From contig JAJFPB010000002.1 in NCBI GenBank assembly GCA_020881915.1, positions 1,736,001-1,800,000 on the forward strand: a DNA stretch of 64,000 nt, in the 5' to 3' direction. Within the stretch, counting starts at the first letter, position 1, and each line of letters begins with the position of its first letter. The DNA is from Paramyrothecium sp. XJ0827 (lineage: Eukaryota; Ascomycota; Sordariomycetes; Hypocreales; Stachybotryaceae). Shown here piece after piece: positions 35,306 through 45,499 of the stretch. The notes beneath the pieces are model-generated. The model was not told the DNA's origin. It was given only the letters and a program-made list of their open reading frames with translations, and did not search any database. The translations under genes and the position numbers were made by a program.

Positions 35306-36958
35306 TCATTTTGCGCCTCGACCAGCTATGGACGCCGCTCTTGCCAGTTCCGCGTTCCGCATCTGGTCTCGTCTTTGATCCCAGCCTCGATTCTCCCGCT
35401 TCGTCCGCTTGTCGTCCCTCAAGTTCCTCGCCTTTTCCCGGGGGTCAATCACCACCAGCTCCTCCTCGGCCTTTCTCCTGTTACTCAAGTCCTTGCCTAT
35501 CTTTTCGGCAGCGAACGACAGGGCGTGTGACATCCATCCCTCATCGTCAGAATCGTGCTTCTCCTGCTTGTCCCAAGCCGTACAGCTTTGGCAGTTGGCT
35601 ATGAAATGCAAGTCGCACAGTTCCGCCTCGCCGTCCCCACCCTGCTCGGCCTTATCTCCTTGAGCGGTGGCTGGCGTTGATGGGCCTGCGTCCTTGGCTG
35701 GTGGGGCACCATCCAATTTGGCCCTGAATTCTTGGAGCATGTGAAGCGTCTTTTGGTCTTCGGCAGTTGAACTGTTGTGTCCGCCTGGCCTTCGTTTCCT
35801 TCCCCGTATCGATGTCTCCGGAATCATCGACTCCAACGCGGACTTTGGCTTTTCAGGAGCCGCCTTCTCTGTGTGCACCGTACGACGAAGAGATGCCTTG
35901 AGGGCGGCAATCTCTTCATTTGCCTTCTCCAATGCGGTCTTCTCCCGTGGCTTTGGCTCCGGCTCATCGTCAGAGTACTCTGTAGATTCCACCTCGCCCT
36001 TGTCTTTCCGCCGTTGCGCTTGTGGCTTCGCGTTCTGTCTTGGAGGTACGCTTCCAAGCTCCTCGCTCTCAATTTCGGGCTGTGCGGGTGGCTTGGCGTC
36101 GATCTGAGCAACTGACGGCGTCTCGTGTCTTGTAGATTTCTCCTTGGCAGGTTTTCTCGAAGGTGCAGCATCTTCACTCTCATCTGCCATCACGATCCTC
36201 GTGTCAAACTTGGCCTTTTTGATCACCGGTTCTGGCTCATCACCTTCCTCATCCCCAAAGCTGAGCAGCTGTTTGCCAGCTTTCTTCCTCTTCTTTTTGG
36301 GTTTGTCTTGTTGTGATGTCGACGGAATTTGCGTAGCCACCCTCGTCCGCTTCTCCATGCCCTCAAAAGGATTGACCAGAATCTCGATCCGTAAGAGCTT
36401 TACCGGGTATAATGGGCGTTCTGTTGCCGGATCAACTTCTAGCTCCCCAATCTTCGCAAGGTTGTAGATCGTGTCGCCTGCCACCCTGCCGAACATGGTG
36501 TTCTTGCCATTCAGCTCCTCCGTTTTGTCGAGTGTGAAAAAGAATTGGCTCCCGTTTGTATCTGGGCGACCTTCATTGGCCATCGCCATGAGGCCGCGTC
36601 GGTTGAACTTGAGGCGCGAGTGAAATTCATCCTTGAAATTCACGCCCGTCGGCCCTGCGTTCTTGCCCAGCCGCTGGTCCATCGGCCATGGATCCAGGTC
36701 GCCGGCAAAGGCGCCTCCATCGTAGATAGACTCGCCGCCATTTCCTGTGCCTGTCGGATCGCCACCCTGTAAGATGAAATTCGGGACGAGGCGGTGGAAG
36801 ATTGTGTTGTCGTAGTACCCGTCGAGGGCTAGTTGAAGGAAGTTTCGGCACGTCAAGGGCGTCTGCTTGGCAAACAACTCGACGGAAATCTCGCCGAGCG
36901 ACGTGTGTAGGATCGCAGATGCCGTGGGCTGCGGCTCGAGGTTGTAGATGGCGGACAT
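35306..36958 (-). CDS. cwc27: Spliceosomal cyclophilin Cwc27
   Basis: Single exon of 550 aa. ATG 36958 (MSAIYNLEPQPTA) is chosen because family members begin a few residues before the first cyclophilin strand; 30 upstream bases are also in frame. The PPIase domain covers about 10-180, with FHRLVPNFILQGGD (H55, R56), an extended TGTGNGGESIYDG loop, and MANEGRPDTNGSQFFFTL. After PFEGMEKRT the protein is long, charged and disordered with Lys clusters. A coiled coil (EKANEEIAALKASL) and a conserved-type end (LHMLQEFRAKL) follow. Cwc27 joins the activated spliceosome with Cwc22. Its isomerase activity is thought weak or absent in many species; here the catalytic Arg is present. Confidence 0.93.
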   Translation of the reverse strand: MSAIYNLEPQPTASAILHTSLGEISVELFAKQTPLTCRNFLQLALDGYYDNTIFHRLVPNFILQGGDPTGTGNGGESIYDGGAFAGDLDPWPMDQRLGKNAGPTGVNFKDEFHSRLKFNRRGLMAMANEGRPDTNGSQFFFTLDKTEELNGKNTMFGRVAGDTIYNLAKIGELEVDPATERPLYPVKLLRIEILVNPFEGMEKRTRVATQIPSTSQQDKPKKKRKKAGKQLLSFGDEEGDEPEPVIKKAKFDTRIVMADESEDAAPSRKPAKEKSTRHETPSVAQIDAKPPAQPEIESEELGSVPPRQNAKPQAQRRKDKGEVESTEYSDDEPEPKPREKTALEKANEEIAALKASLRRTVHTEKAAPEKPKSALESMIPETSIRGRKRRPGGHNSSTAEDQKTLHMLQEFRAKLDGAPPAKDAGPSTPATAQGDKAEQGGDGEAELCDLHFIANCQSCTAWDKQEKHDSDDEGWMSHALSFAAEKIGKDLSNRRKAEEELVVIDPREKARNLRDDKRTKRENRGWDQRRDQMRNAELARAASIAGRGAK

Positions 36959-38613
36959 TTGCGTCCTGGTTTGACTCGCGAAGCTCAACCGTCAGATGGG
37001 CGCTGTCCGAGTCGCATGTGTGAAAAGAAACAGTGACATATCTTGGCTGCAGCTGGGATCGTTTCTTATCGATAAGACGCAACCTGGGGGTACGGTTACC
37101 AAAAAAGCGAGACTGCAAATGCTCGTGTAAAAAAAAAAAACTTATGATACTTGATTGAGAATCAAATGTAGGATATTTAGAACCTTTTTCTAGTATTATA
37201 GATTTAAAGCTTTTGTACGAATGTCTATTTATTCGTGATTTTTTTGCTCATGATGGAAGGCAGTAAATCTTGGCCGTGTCCGTATTTTTGCTCGCTGGTT
37301 GCCCCAGCCCCACGACAACCTCTCTCCTCGACTGCAAGCTTCAAGCATCTGTTCTATTCTGGAGATGATGTCGATTTCCAAACTACTTATCCTACAGTCA
37401 CCGGGAATATCAAAGTAGTGGATCCGCTCAACAAGATTGGATTATTCCCATATACCACGGCAAAAGCCCCCCAATACCCCTTCGGAGAAGCGCTTGGCGT
37501 ACCAGAGGAATCGCTTTCGCGAGAACATGGCCAAGACACTTGCAGCTCAATCAAAGCCCTTCGAGTACTAACCACAATAGGAGTCCACTGGAGAACGCCT
37601 TGAAGAATGCCTACTACCGTTTGGCAGATCATCCTCCTCAACCAGGTATGCCGAAGATGCGCAACTTTGGGGGGACATGCTATGTGGATGCCCAACTCTG
37701 CACTTTACTGCGCCCTTCGGCGACCTTGCATTGCGAATGATTAATTTCCCCTGGTCCTTCCCTCACGGTGCTTGGCACGATATGAGCATCAACTACATGG
37801 TTACAGAAAGTCTTTCCTTTGCTGGGCATGAACTACATTGAACCTGCAGGCCAGGGAACCAATCGCAAACGCAGCTCGAGGCAGACGGACAGGCGACATC
37901 AGCTGGGTGCTTATGCATCTTGCGCCAAAGCGAATCAAGAACCCGACCGTGGCCGGCTTCTCTCGTTATCGTCAGCCTCATTATGGATCGATCGGACCCC
38001 TCCGTCCCTGGAGACTGGATGGCAGCCCCATTCTCGTCGCGTTATCTCGGATTCGCGGAGCTGTGCGGCTGTTCGGACCTTCAACTTGCCGAGAGTCTCG
38101 CTCAACTCTCTTCGTACCTTGCATCAGATGACGAGAACGTATTGCTTCCTGCCGCTCATCACGCTGCATGCATGACTACGTGTCAAAACTACCACCTAAA
38201 GCCCTTTTGCGCATTGCGCAAAACACGTATATTGCATCACTGTGTGGTCCCCAGTCACAAGTTGTACCATCTAGTAAGTCTTGAGCATGGGGTCCGGTTG
38301 ACCAATCTGCGGAGCCGCAAGAGAGCAATTCATACACTCCATTGATCATGCGCATCATCCTGGTTTGTAATGTAAGCTTCCTCATGCTATGTGTGTTGCG
38401 CATATGCCTCGATGTTTCGCGTTCCACGGGCTCTCTCATTCCCAATTGACCGGCTATAAAGCCGTGCGAGTTGCCACCCGATATCAAGACCACCATGGAA
38501 TTCAAAGTATCACTCAACACATAGTGCTTCATTACTACTTCTCTCGGTGGACTTCTTCTAGTAATTGATTTCGGCCAAGTATGTATTGTTACTCCCCATA
38601 GTTTGCTCCTAGG
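36959..38613. other. Spacer with AT-rich island and degenerate-looking coding patch
   Basis: 1.66 kb. Positions 37129-37250 are AT-rich with an A12 run. From about 37570 to 38160 several frames have protein-like composition, but each is broken within 60-100 codons. One runs from an apparent acceptor (CTAACCACAATAG, ending about 37579) and contains LWGDMLCGCPTLHFTAPFGD and INFPWSFPHGAWHDMS before a stop. Another contains PSVPGDWMAAPFSSRYLGFA. No intact gene model was found; a decayed gene is possible. Confidence 0.4.
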
Positions 38614-40498
38614 ATGCCATCGGCCATAGACAAGGCCTTCCGACTCTCCAACTCTCAGCACAGACTCTATCGCCAATTTCGACTAAGGGAGAAGGATTTC
38701 CGAAGACATCTTGTTTCAATCAAGAAGCTTTTCGGAGCACGTCTCAACTACCGACTGGGCAACCGTCACACGGATATGCCTCAGGCCGGAGCATCGAGGG
38801 GTCTCCAAACAAGTCAAGCACCATCTTCAGAAACTCGAACGAAGGACACGATTCGAGTCAAGACTGAGGTATGTCTAAAGCCCCTCGAGTCAGCTCCGAG
38901 ACCATACTTAGAGCTCAAATTTAGAGGCAGTCCACTCCGTCTGGTCTATCCAACACGGAGGAGCAAACGACCGTGGAGGGTTCATCTAAAGCGAGCGGAG
39001 GTTCTTTGATCAGGTCAGTAAGCGCCTGTAGCGTATGTCATGAGATCTGGCGCTGAGACAATCGTAGCCAGACTGACCGTTCAGTATCGGAAACCTCTCC
39101 ACCAACTTACCTGGAGCAAAGCATCAGCAAACAGGTGCGGGATCGAAGGCAGAGGCTTGTGGACATCTTGATGTCTTCAGTGCTGGCATGCCTAGGACAG
39201 CAGCTTGATTCGTTTGAGGAGCTGTGTGATGATGAGTCCTCTGGAACCAGCGCAACATCACACAGCTCCTCAGGCGGTCATAACCGCAGAGTTTCGAAAA
39301 AGCCCACATCTGGATACAAGAGACAGACCCGTGATGACGACTCAGATGAGCAGGATAATGACAACCATGGAGGGGATGATAGAAGGGATAAGCACAATAA
39401 GCGCACCAGAAGGTCCGGAGAAGATGAACGTAACAAGGTCTTTGCTTGTCCGTATTACAAGTTCGCCCCGGACAAGTATAGAAACCACCGCACATGCGCA
39501 CTGCCGAGTTTTAAGGAGATACACCGGCTGAAGTGAGTGTATATCCCCACCGATTCCCCTGGGTACTGAGACCGACTCGATACAGAGAACACGTCATGCG
39601 GACTCATCGGCTTCCTGAACAGTGCTTGCGCTGCTGTGAATTCTTCAAAACGGAAGACGCCTTGAAAGTCCACGCCCAATCACCTGAAGGTTGTCAAGTC
39701 AGCCAACGCGACCGAGACCTTGCCGACGGCTTTGACAAAGCACAAGAGCGCAAGCTGAACGAAAGACCGAGGATGGAGGCTGAAGATCGATGGAGGCATA
39801 TGTATTGTATTCTGTTCGACATAGAGCCCGGCTCCCCGGACATTCCATCCCCCTGTAAGTAAGGCTAGTGTCGTTCAAAATGCTCCCCCGATTAACGAGA
39901 CAACCAAGATCACGAATATGATACGAGGGATTCAACGAGGGCAGGCCCGCAGAAGAAGAGACGCAGCCAGCCGATCGCACGCATCATCCGCGACAGGCTT
40001 CCGGGTCTAGTCCACACAGCGGTCGAGTCGCAGGTGTGGAAGGCGACGAGCACACTGGAAAACGACATTCTGCCAAACGTGATTGAAGAGCTCCGCCATT
40101 CCATCCAGAACGCCGTTGCGGTGTACCGGAGTATCCCGCCACCTCCTCAGAGCTATTCCAACGGCAAGGATGTGACAGTCCAGTACCAAGAAGTGTCCGT
40201 GGATGATTTCGACGTTGACGAGTTCCTTTCCGGCCTCCCGTCGGTTCTAGAACCCCACGATGGCTTCGATTTTGGCTGCATCGACGATGGCCCATCGAAT
40301 GACTTTTTGTTGGCCGCGTCGTCCACTTCGTCTTCTGGCGATGCCACGACTTGGCTTGCGAACACATCGGTGAGCTCGGTCGGCGAACTCGAGGTCGAAA
40401 AGGGAACGTCTCATCTCTGCCAACGCCAGCTAAGTCTACCTTGTCACTGTTCCGGTGCACTTCACCCGCCGAATGCGACTATGGATGCACTTGATTAG
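38614..40498 (+). CDS. C2H2-type zinc finger protein of a filamentous-fungal family
   Basis: Five exons (38614-38868, 38925-39013, 39068-39532, 39586-39854 and 39909-40498) give 555 aa; all introns are 53-56 bp, GT/AG and frame-preserving. The N-terminus (LYRQFRLREKDFRRHL) is helical and basic, and residues 165-240 are Ser/Asp/Arg-rich. The finger region (about 240-310) reads FACPYYKF, HRTCALPSFKEIHRLKEHV, RTHRLPEQCLRCCEFFKTEDAL. This is the two-finger pattern of a large filamentous-fungal family that then continues with DLADGF, KWRHMY-like and PGSPDIPSPYHEYD, as here. The C-terminus is acidic, with a possible activation region. Function of the family is unknown; transcription regulation is only inferred. 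Intron 2 and the intron before exon 5 have weak pyrimidine tracts. Confidence 0.8.
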
Positions 40499-41319
40499 CC
40501 ACACCAGCTGAGCTTATCTTCTAGACGGAACTGTGTTGTACTTTTTCCAAATTCTTTCTTTCTTCTGTCTTATTTTCTGTATGTTTGCTACCCCTTGGTA
40601 TTCTTCTCCTTTCTTCTTCTATCTGTTTAAGTATGAAAATGGTAATTACAAAAGTGTAGGATTGCCGATGACATGGAAAACCTTGAGATCGTTTGGAATC
40701 GGGCCGTTCGAGGAATATGTTTCATAGCCTAGTTTCCTTGCAATAACGTATTATTCCTCCTCCTGTTTATTGAAATTGATCTGTACCCCGTTCTATGATC
40801 AGTGGTGGACCCGTATACGGGAGGCTCCATCTACCTAGCAGCACACCCACCGTATTTTCAAAGGAATAAAACAGTAATATTGCCGTTTTGATCGCTGAAT
40901 AGACTAACCATAATTCTAGCCAGTGATCAAAACGGTGATATTAGTGTTTTGTCCCTGACGAGACACCTGGGGTGGGCTCGTAGGTAGATTTTCATGTTGC
41001 TTCCCAAGAGTCACTCAACTGCAAACTTTCTCAAGCTTGAACAAAAGTCTAGCCAGAACCAGCATTGGACGCCCAACCTATTGAGATCAGAGTCCAAGGC
41101 TGCGGTAAATCTCCTGTGATTTGGTGCGCAGTTTGTCGGTGAGCGGGGAGTTGGTAGGCCTCCCGCATCAGTTTCCATGGCCTTCGCCCATGCCGTAAGC
41201 CTCATGATAAAAGCACAAGGGTCGTCCCTTTCTGCTCTCGCAATTCTCTTCACTTAACCTGCTTCTCTTACACCGAATTTCGTGTCTCAAACCAAGTTTC
41301 GTTTTATAAGGCAATCACC
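40499..41319. other. Spacer with foldback element
   Basis: 821 bp between the C2H2 gene and the tetraspanin-like gene. A 161-bp inverted-repeat element sits at 40829-40989 (separate entry). The left part is T-rich 3' flank and the right part the leader of the next gene. No protein frame is supported. Confidence 0.65.
40829..40989. repeat. Foldback, MITE-like inverted-repeat element
   Basis: The left arm begins ATCTACCTAG and the right arm ends with its complement (GTAGGTAGAT). The inner arms AAAACAGTAATATTGCCG and complementary GTGATATTAGTGTTTT continue into CGTTTTGATC..CTG; 26 of 30 inner positions pair. The outer arms also pair with a few gaps, so almost the whole 161 bp forms one hairpin with a loop of about 20-25 nt (AATAGACTAACCATAATTC). 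There is no coding capacity. A target-site duplication is not obvious. The shape is that of a miniature inverted-repeat element. Confidence 0.7.
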
Positions 41320-42198
41320 ATGATTCTGGCAACAATTCATATGCTGGTGGGTTCAAAACTTGATGTCCGTCTACTCAACTCCAAGCGATGATCCTAACTC
41401 TTCCCTTGTAGATCAGTGCTGCACTATTTACCGGTGCAACGTACGTGATCGTTGATTCACCAAGTCAGAGCTGGCTTGCCCCTAACGTTCGCTTCTAGAG
41501 TTGTCCACTTCCGCACCAACAAATTGTCTCTGCCGATCTCGCCCATCGTCACCATCCTTACGGCAGTACTCCCTGTCGTGTCCATGAGCATTGCATCCGT
41601 TTATCCCAGCCTGCTACAGTATGCTCGCTCTTCGAACTGGATGCGTCAAATCGTCCCAACTATTCTACAGTCCCTACAAATAATCGGTACCACAATCCTT
41701 GCCACTCTGTTGTCTGGCACAGCCGTTCCTACAGCCATTTTAGACTGTGGCCTGGAAACAGAGTGGAAAAAGTTGTTCAGATCCCATGATGCGTCAAGCA
41801 TCAAACAGATCCAAGACATTCTGGAATGTTGCGGCTTCAACACCGTCAAGGACAGGGCATATCCTTTCCCGCACGAAGGTCCGAGCACCTGCGCTGACCT
41901 CCACGGGCGATACCAGCCTTGCAAAGCACCGTGGCGCGAGGAACTGCAGTTTCTTTCCAGGGTGGATCTTGCTGTCGTGCTCGCTGTCGGCTTGATGCAG
42001 GTTCTAAGCCTCCTGCTGACAAGAGAGGGTACGAGTTGGTGGACTTGTTGGCGAACGCGTGGGGGGAGCATGGCTGTGACTCGCCCATTACTAAAAGCCC
42101 CAGAGGATGATGAGGAGAATAGTGAGCAGCAGCAGCACGGCGCGAGGAACTATGGAGGCGCGGCAGCCGACAATACATTCGAAGGGCCAAGATTTTAA
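41320..42198 (+). CDS. Tetraspanin-like membrane protein
   Basis: Exons 41320-41346, 41412-41440 and 41499-42198 give 251 aa; the two tiny first exons encode MILATIHML and ISAALFTGA. Four hydrophobic segments fit transmembrane helices at about 3-22, 33-55, 70-93 and 168-190. The large loop between helices 3 and 4 carries CCG (129-131), the tetraspanin hallmark, and two further cysteines (about 150 and 159), enough for two disulfides. The C-terminal tail is acidic and Gln-rich. Fungal tetraspanins (Pls1, Tsp2, Tsp3) organise membrane domains; Pls1 is needed for penetration structures in some pathogens. The length and short loop fit the Tsp3-like group, but that is inference. The gene converges on Dbp6 with 142 bp between stops. 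Confidence 0.8.
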
Positions 42199-42340
42199 TG
42201 GTCAAGAATCCACCAGAGGAGTGAATGGCATGGCGACTAGGGCCAATCGCTGTTAAACGTCCTAGGTGGATTCAGCATTCAGGTTGATTCAGATCGTGTG
42301 GTGTGAGATTTGTGGTTTATTTAGCTGATGTCTGGATGTG

Positions 42341-45154
42341 TTACTTCTTCCTCATCTCGACTGCCTCCTCCCCAAGCTTCTCAAGAGCTGCCTCATACTG
42401 TTCCACGCGTGCTTCATCCATCTCTTCTATCCTGGTTCTCTCAACCTTTTGCGCGCGCCGTACGCCGCTGCCCTTGGCTATCTTGCCCCAGAACCAACCA
42501 CTCTCGTCGTCTCCCACAAGCGTCCAAGCAGATCCGGCTCTGCCCGCTCGGGCTGTTCGTCCAACGCGGTGGACATAGCCAGCCACGCTCGGTGGTAAAT
42601 CATAGTTGATGACATTGTCAAGGCTGGGAAGATCGATACCTCGCGCCACGAGATCAGAGGCAACAATAAGGCGTATTGGGGAGGAAGGAGTTGTGAAAGC
42701 TCGCAATGTCTTGCGGCGGAGATGAGTTGGCGTAGTAGACGTAAGAGTGCTGATGTGGGCTTCCAGAGATTTGTCTAGAAGGACAAGCAGTCGCGATAGA
42801 CGGAGCGCTGCTTCGTTGGACTTGGTAAAGATGAGGGAAATGGGTATCTTTTTGCCATCCAATTTCGAAACGGCTGGGGATGTTGGGTGCGACTCGGAAT
42901 CAGAGTCAGAGTCAGAGTCCGAAGTAGCATCAGAGTCTGAAGTGGCATCAGAGTCTGAAGTGGCATCTGAATCTGAAGTGGCATCTGAATCTGAAGCAGA
43001 GTCTGAATCGGAAGTAGAATCTGAGCTAGTGTCTGATGCTGAACTGGAGCTTGAACTGGAGACTGAATCCGAAGGCTCTTCGCCTGTGGTTTTCGAGTTG
43101 CTCTCCACAACCAGGTCTCCAGGCGCCATGTGGCCGTTCCGCAGAAGATCAAGCAGGTAAAGGGGTTTCAGGTTCGAGTTGTGGACCCTGATCGCGTGCT
43201 CCTTTAGCAGAGCAGGGAGCGAGTGCTCGGCAACTTGACTCTCACCGTCCCTGTCGAGAACTATGAGCTGGGGACGCCGCAGTGACAGTTGGCTCAGGAG
43301 GCTCAGATCTCGTGTCAGCGTAGCGCTAAGCACCACTTTTCGAATCCCCGAGAGGTTCATGTCCGGGAAGTCCCTGGCACTGAACTTATTGACCTGGAAT
43401 TTCTCCATGATCAACTCCAGCCAGCCTTGGAAGCTTTGCGCAAGGAGCTTGTCCGCTTCGTCCACAACCAACCATCGAACGAAATCAAGACTGAAACCTG
43501 GAGTTTGTTCCAAGTGTTCCACTAGTCGGCCGGGCGTGCAAATCAGGACATCCACCTTGGATTGGAAGTCCACAACTTCACCTTCCCACCTGCCTAGCCC
43601 TGGGTGGGTATCTTGAGCCATGGGATCGAGGACCTCACGTTCTTCGAGCTCCTTTCGCAGCGCCTCATAGGCCTCGGGATCGTAACGGCTTTCGGCATCA
43701 ACAAGCGCTTCTTGCTCGTTCCTTAGCGCTTGGCTACCGATGGCAATGCCGACCCGCACCTTCTTTCGATCGCTGCCTTCAAAAGCCCTTGCGCACAGTT
43801 CAAAGACATCTTGGGCTTGCTTGACCAGCTCTCGCGTTGGCAGAACAACCAGAGCCTTGAGTCGAGTGACCCGACCTTGGCTCAGATCCCTCACGATTGG
43901 AAGTGCATACGCAAGAGTCTTTCCTGATCCTGTCGCCGCGGAAATCAGCAGGTCGCCCGCACGCTGTTTGCTCGAAGGCAGCAGCAGAGGAATTGCCGCC
44001 GTTTGTACTGCGAAAGCATCCTTGTAGCCTTTTTCCTCAAGCACACGCGCTGCCTTGGGTAGGATGCCGAGATCGGCAAACGGGATCCGTTTGTCGTGGG
44101 CTACGCGGATTGGTGCGGCCAGCCATGATGGAAGAGTTGCATAAGTCGGTTTGGATGTGTCAACGAATGCTGGTTCTGGCTGGGGCAGAGGCTCCAAACC
44201 ATGTAGGTCGCCTTCGTCTATCGAGTCGGTTTCTTCGACGTCTTGGGCCCTTTCGCTGGCCAACTTGAGAGATTTGCTTTTCCTCTCAAGGACTGACTTG
44301 TGCCGCTTGTCAATCGCGCCCTCGTCTTCGTCGAGGTTCCCAGAGCCATCATCTGGAATCTTTCCCTTCTCTTTCTTCTTCTTTCTAGGCTTCACAGTTT
44401 CCACTGTGCTAGGGTCTTCAGGAGCCGAAATCTCCTCAGCGGCCACAGAAGATTCCGTTGCATCCACGTCTGCCATCGAAATATCGGCGTCCTCTGCTGA
44501 TCCAGATTCTGGGCTTTTCTTGTCCGTCTTCTTCCGCTTCTTCTTTTCCTTTTCGGTCTTTGACTTCTTTGCTGCCTTTTTGTCGCCATTCACAGCGCGA
44601 TCCCTTTGTTCGGAGTCGGGGCTATCTTCAGCATGTGCGTGTTTTTCAGCGCTGGTCGATTGGTCTGCACCACCGTCTTCCGCTTCGGAGGAGGATCTAG
44701 TATCCTCCTTGTCGGACTTCCGGCGTCGCCTCCGCCTTCTCGTACGGCCGGCAGCATCCTCATCCTGATTTTCTTGCAATTGATCTCCCGTTTGGTCTTC
44801 GCCTGCTTCAGCCTGGTCCGCGGTTCCCTTGCTCTTCTTGAGCTTCTTGCTATCCACCTCTCGTGAGTCGTGGGTCTCTTCGACTGCAGCGCGCTTTCGT
44901 TTAGGCGCCGGAGAGCTTGGCTCATCGTCAAAGTATTGCAGAGAACCTGTTTGAGCCGCAGTGGTCGGCGTGCTCTTCTTGTCTGCCTTTACGGTTGGCA
45001 CGTAGCGGGAGTAATTGAAGCCATCGCTTGTCGTCTTCGCTTCCGCGGCGGCAGCTGGGGTCAGTCCAGGCTGCGTGTTGGAGGACGAGTTGACCGAGGG
45101 TGACCCTAAAGCGGGATTGGAAGCCTTGGACGGCGGAATGTATCTCTCATACAT
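42341..45154 (-). CDS. DBP6: DEAD-box RNA helicase Dbp6
   Basis: Single exon of 937 aa; ATG 45154 (MYERYIPP) is used because the further upstream frame has no ATG. Residues 1-330 are a Lys/Glu/Ser-rich, disordered extension. The core has motif Q-like [12 protein letters not shown], motif I AATGSGKT (406-413), Ia PTRELV, TPGR, DEAD (565-568) and SAT (about 610). It continues with [18 protein letters not shown] and [11 protein letters not shown] (862-870). Dbp6 (human DDX51) acts early in 60S ribosomal subunit assembly in the nucleolus. Unusual is a Ser/Asp repeat of about 67 residues (about 693-760) between the two RecA lobes, coded by tandem 18-bp units at 42875-43075. It is divergent from PIG-A over 345 bp. 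Confidence 0.93.
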   Translation of the reverse strand: MYERYIPPSKASNPALGSPSVNSSSNTQPGLTPAAAAEAKTTSDGFNYSRYVPTVKADKKSTPTTAAQTGSLQYFDDEPSSPAPKRKRAAVEETHDSREVDSKKLKKSKGTADQAEAGEDQTGDQLQENQDEDAAGRTRRRRRRRKSDKEDTRSSSEAEDGGADQSTSAEKHAHAEDSPDSEQRDRAVNGDKKAAKKSKTEKEKKKRKKTDKKSPESGSAEDADISMADVDATESSVAAEEISAPEDPSTVETVKPRKKKKEKGKIPDDGSGNLDEDEGAIDKRHKSVLERKSKSLKLASERAQDVEETDSIDEGDLHGLEPLPQPEPAFVDTSKPTYATLPSWLAAPIRVAHDKRIPFADLGILPKAARVLEEKGYKDAFAVQTAAIPLLLPSSKQRAGDLLISAATGSGKTLAYALPIVRDLSQGRVTRLKALVVLPTRELVKQAQDVFELCARAFEGSDRKKVRVGIAIGSQALRNEQEALVDAESRYDPEAYEALRKELEEREVLDPMAQDTHPGLGRWEGEVVDFQSKVDVLICTPGRLVEHLEQTPGFSLDFVRWLVVDEADKLLAQSFQGWLELIMEKFQVNKFSARDFPDMNLSGIRKVVLSATLTRDLSLLSQLSLRRPQLIVLDRDGESQVAEHSLPALLKEHAIRVHNSNLKPLYLLDLLRNGHMAPGDLVVESNSKTTGEEPSDSVSSSSSSSASDTSSDSTSDSDSASDSDATSDSDATSDSDATSDSDATSDSDSDSDSESHPTSPAVSKLDGKKIPISLIFTKSNEAALRLSRLLVLLDKSLEAHISTLTSTTPTHLRRKTLRAFTTPSSPIRLIVASDLVARGIDLPSLDNVINYDLPPSVAGYVHRVGRTARAGRAGSAWTLVGDDESGWFWGKIAKGSGVRRAQKVERTRIEEMDEARVEQYEAALEKLGEEAVEMRKK
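42875..43075 (-). repeat. In-frame Ser-Asp tandem repeat in DBP6
   Basis: Imperfect 18-bp units (plus-strand form GAAGTGGCATCAGAGTCT) encode SDSDAT-type hexapeptides at least four times, flanked by other Ser/Asp runs. The repeat stays in frame and falls between the helicase lobes. Confidence 0.85.
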
Positions 45155-45499
45155 TTTTGCTCCAAACGCTCCCTCAGAAAAGGTAGAAAATCCGCCCAAA
45201 AGACGTGGGAATGCAGCTGGCTCATCACACCTTGGAGGGGTGTCGTCGCAACCTTAGCTGGAAATTTTTGGCTGGCCCGATGCTTATCGCAGTTCTGCCA
45301 GCGGCTACCGCCCTCTTATCTAAAGCCTGGCAGGCGGGTGGGCCTCGCAATGCTTCATGCACACACACCCCCTGCTCGGCATTGGCGGACACCTCCAAAT
45401 CCAAAGCAGCCAGGGATGGATGAGCATGTTCACATCACCAACCAAACCCTTCAGCTTGACAATGCCAGCGCAGCACCGCAAATTGGTGCCGTCGTCAAC
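45155..45499. promoter_or_regulatory. Divergent promoter interval, DBP6 / PIG-A
   Basis: 345 bp between the two outward-facing starts, or 261 bp if the PIG-A start at 45416 is used. It must serve both genes. No factor site was assigned. Confidence 0.5.

Noticed and set aside
28703..36958. A functional RNA-processing gene cluster
   Set aside because: The genes are in mixed orientations, separated by unrelated genes, and no shared regulatory element was found.
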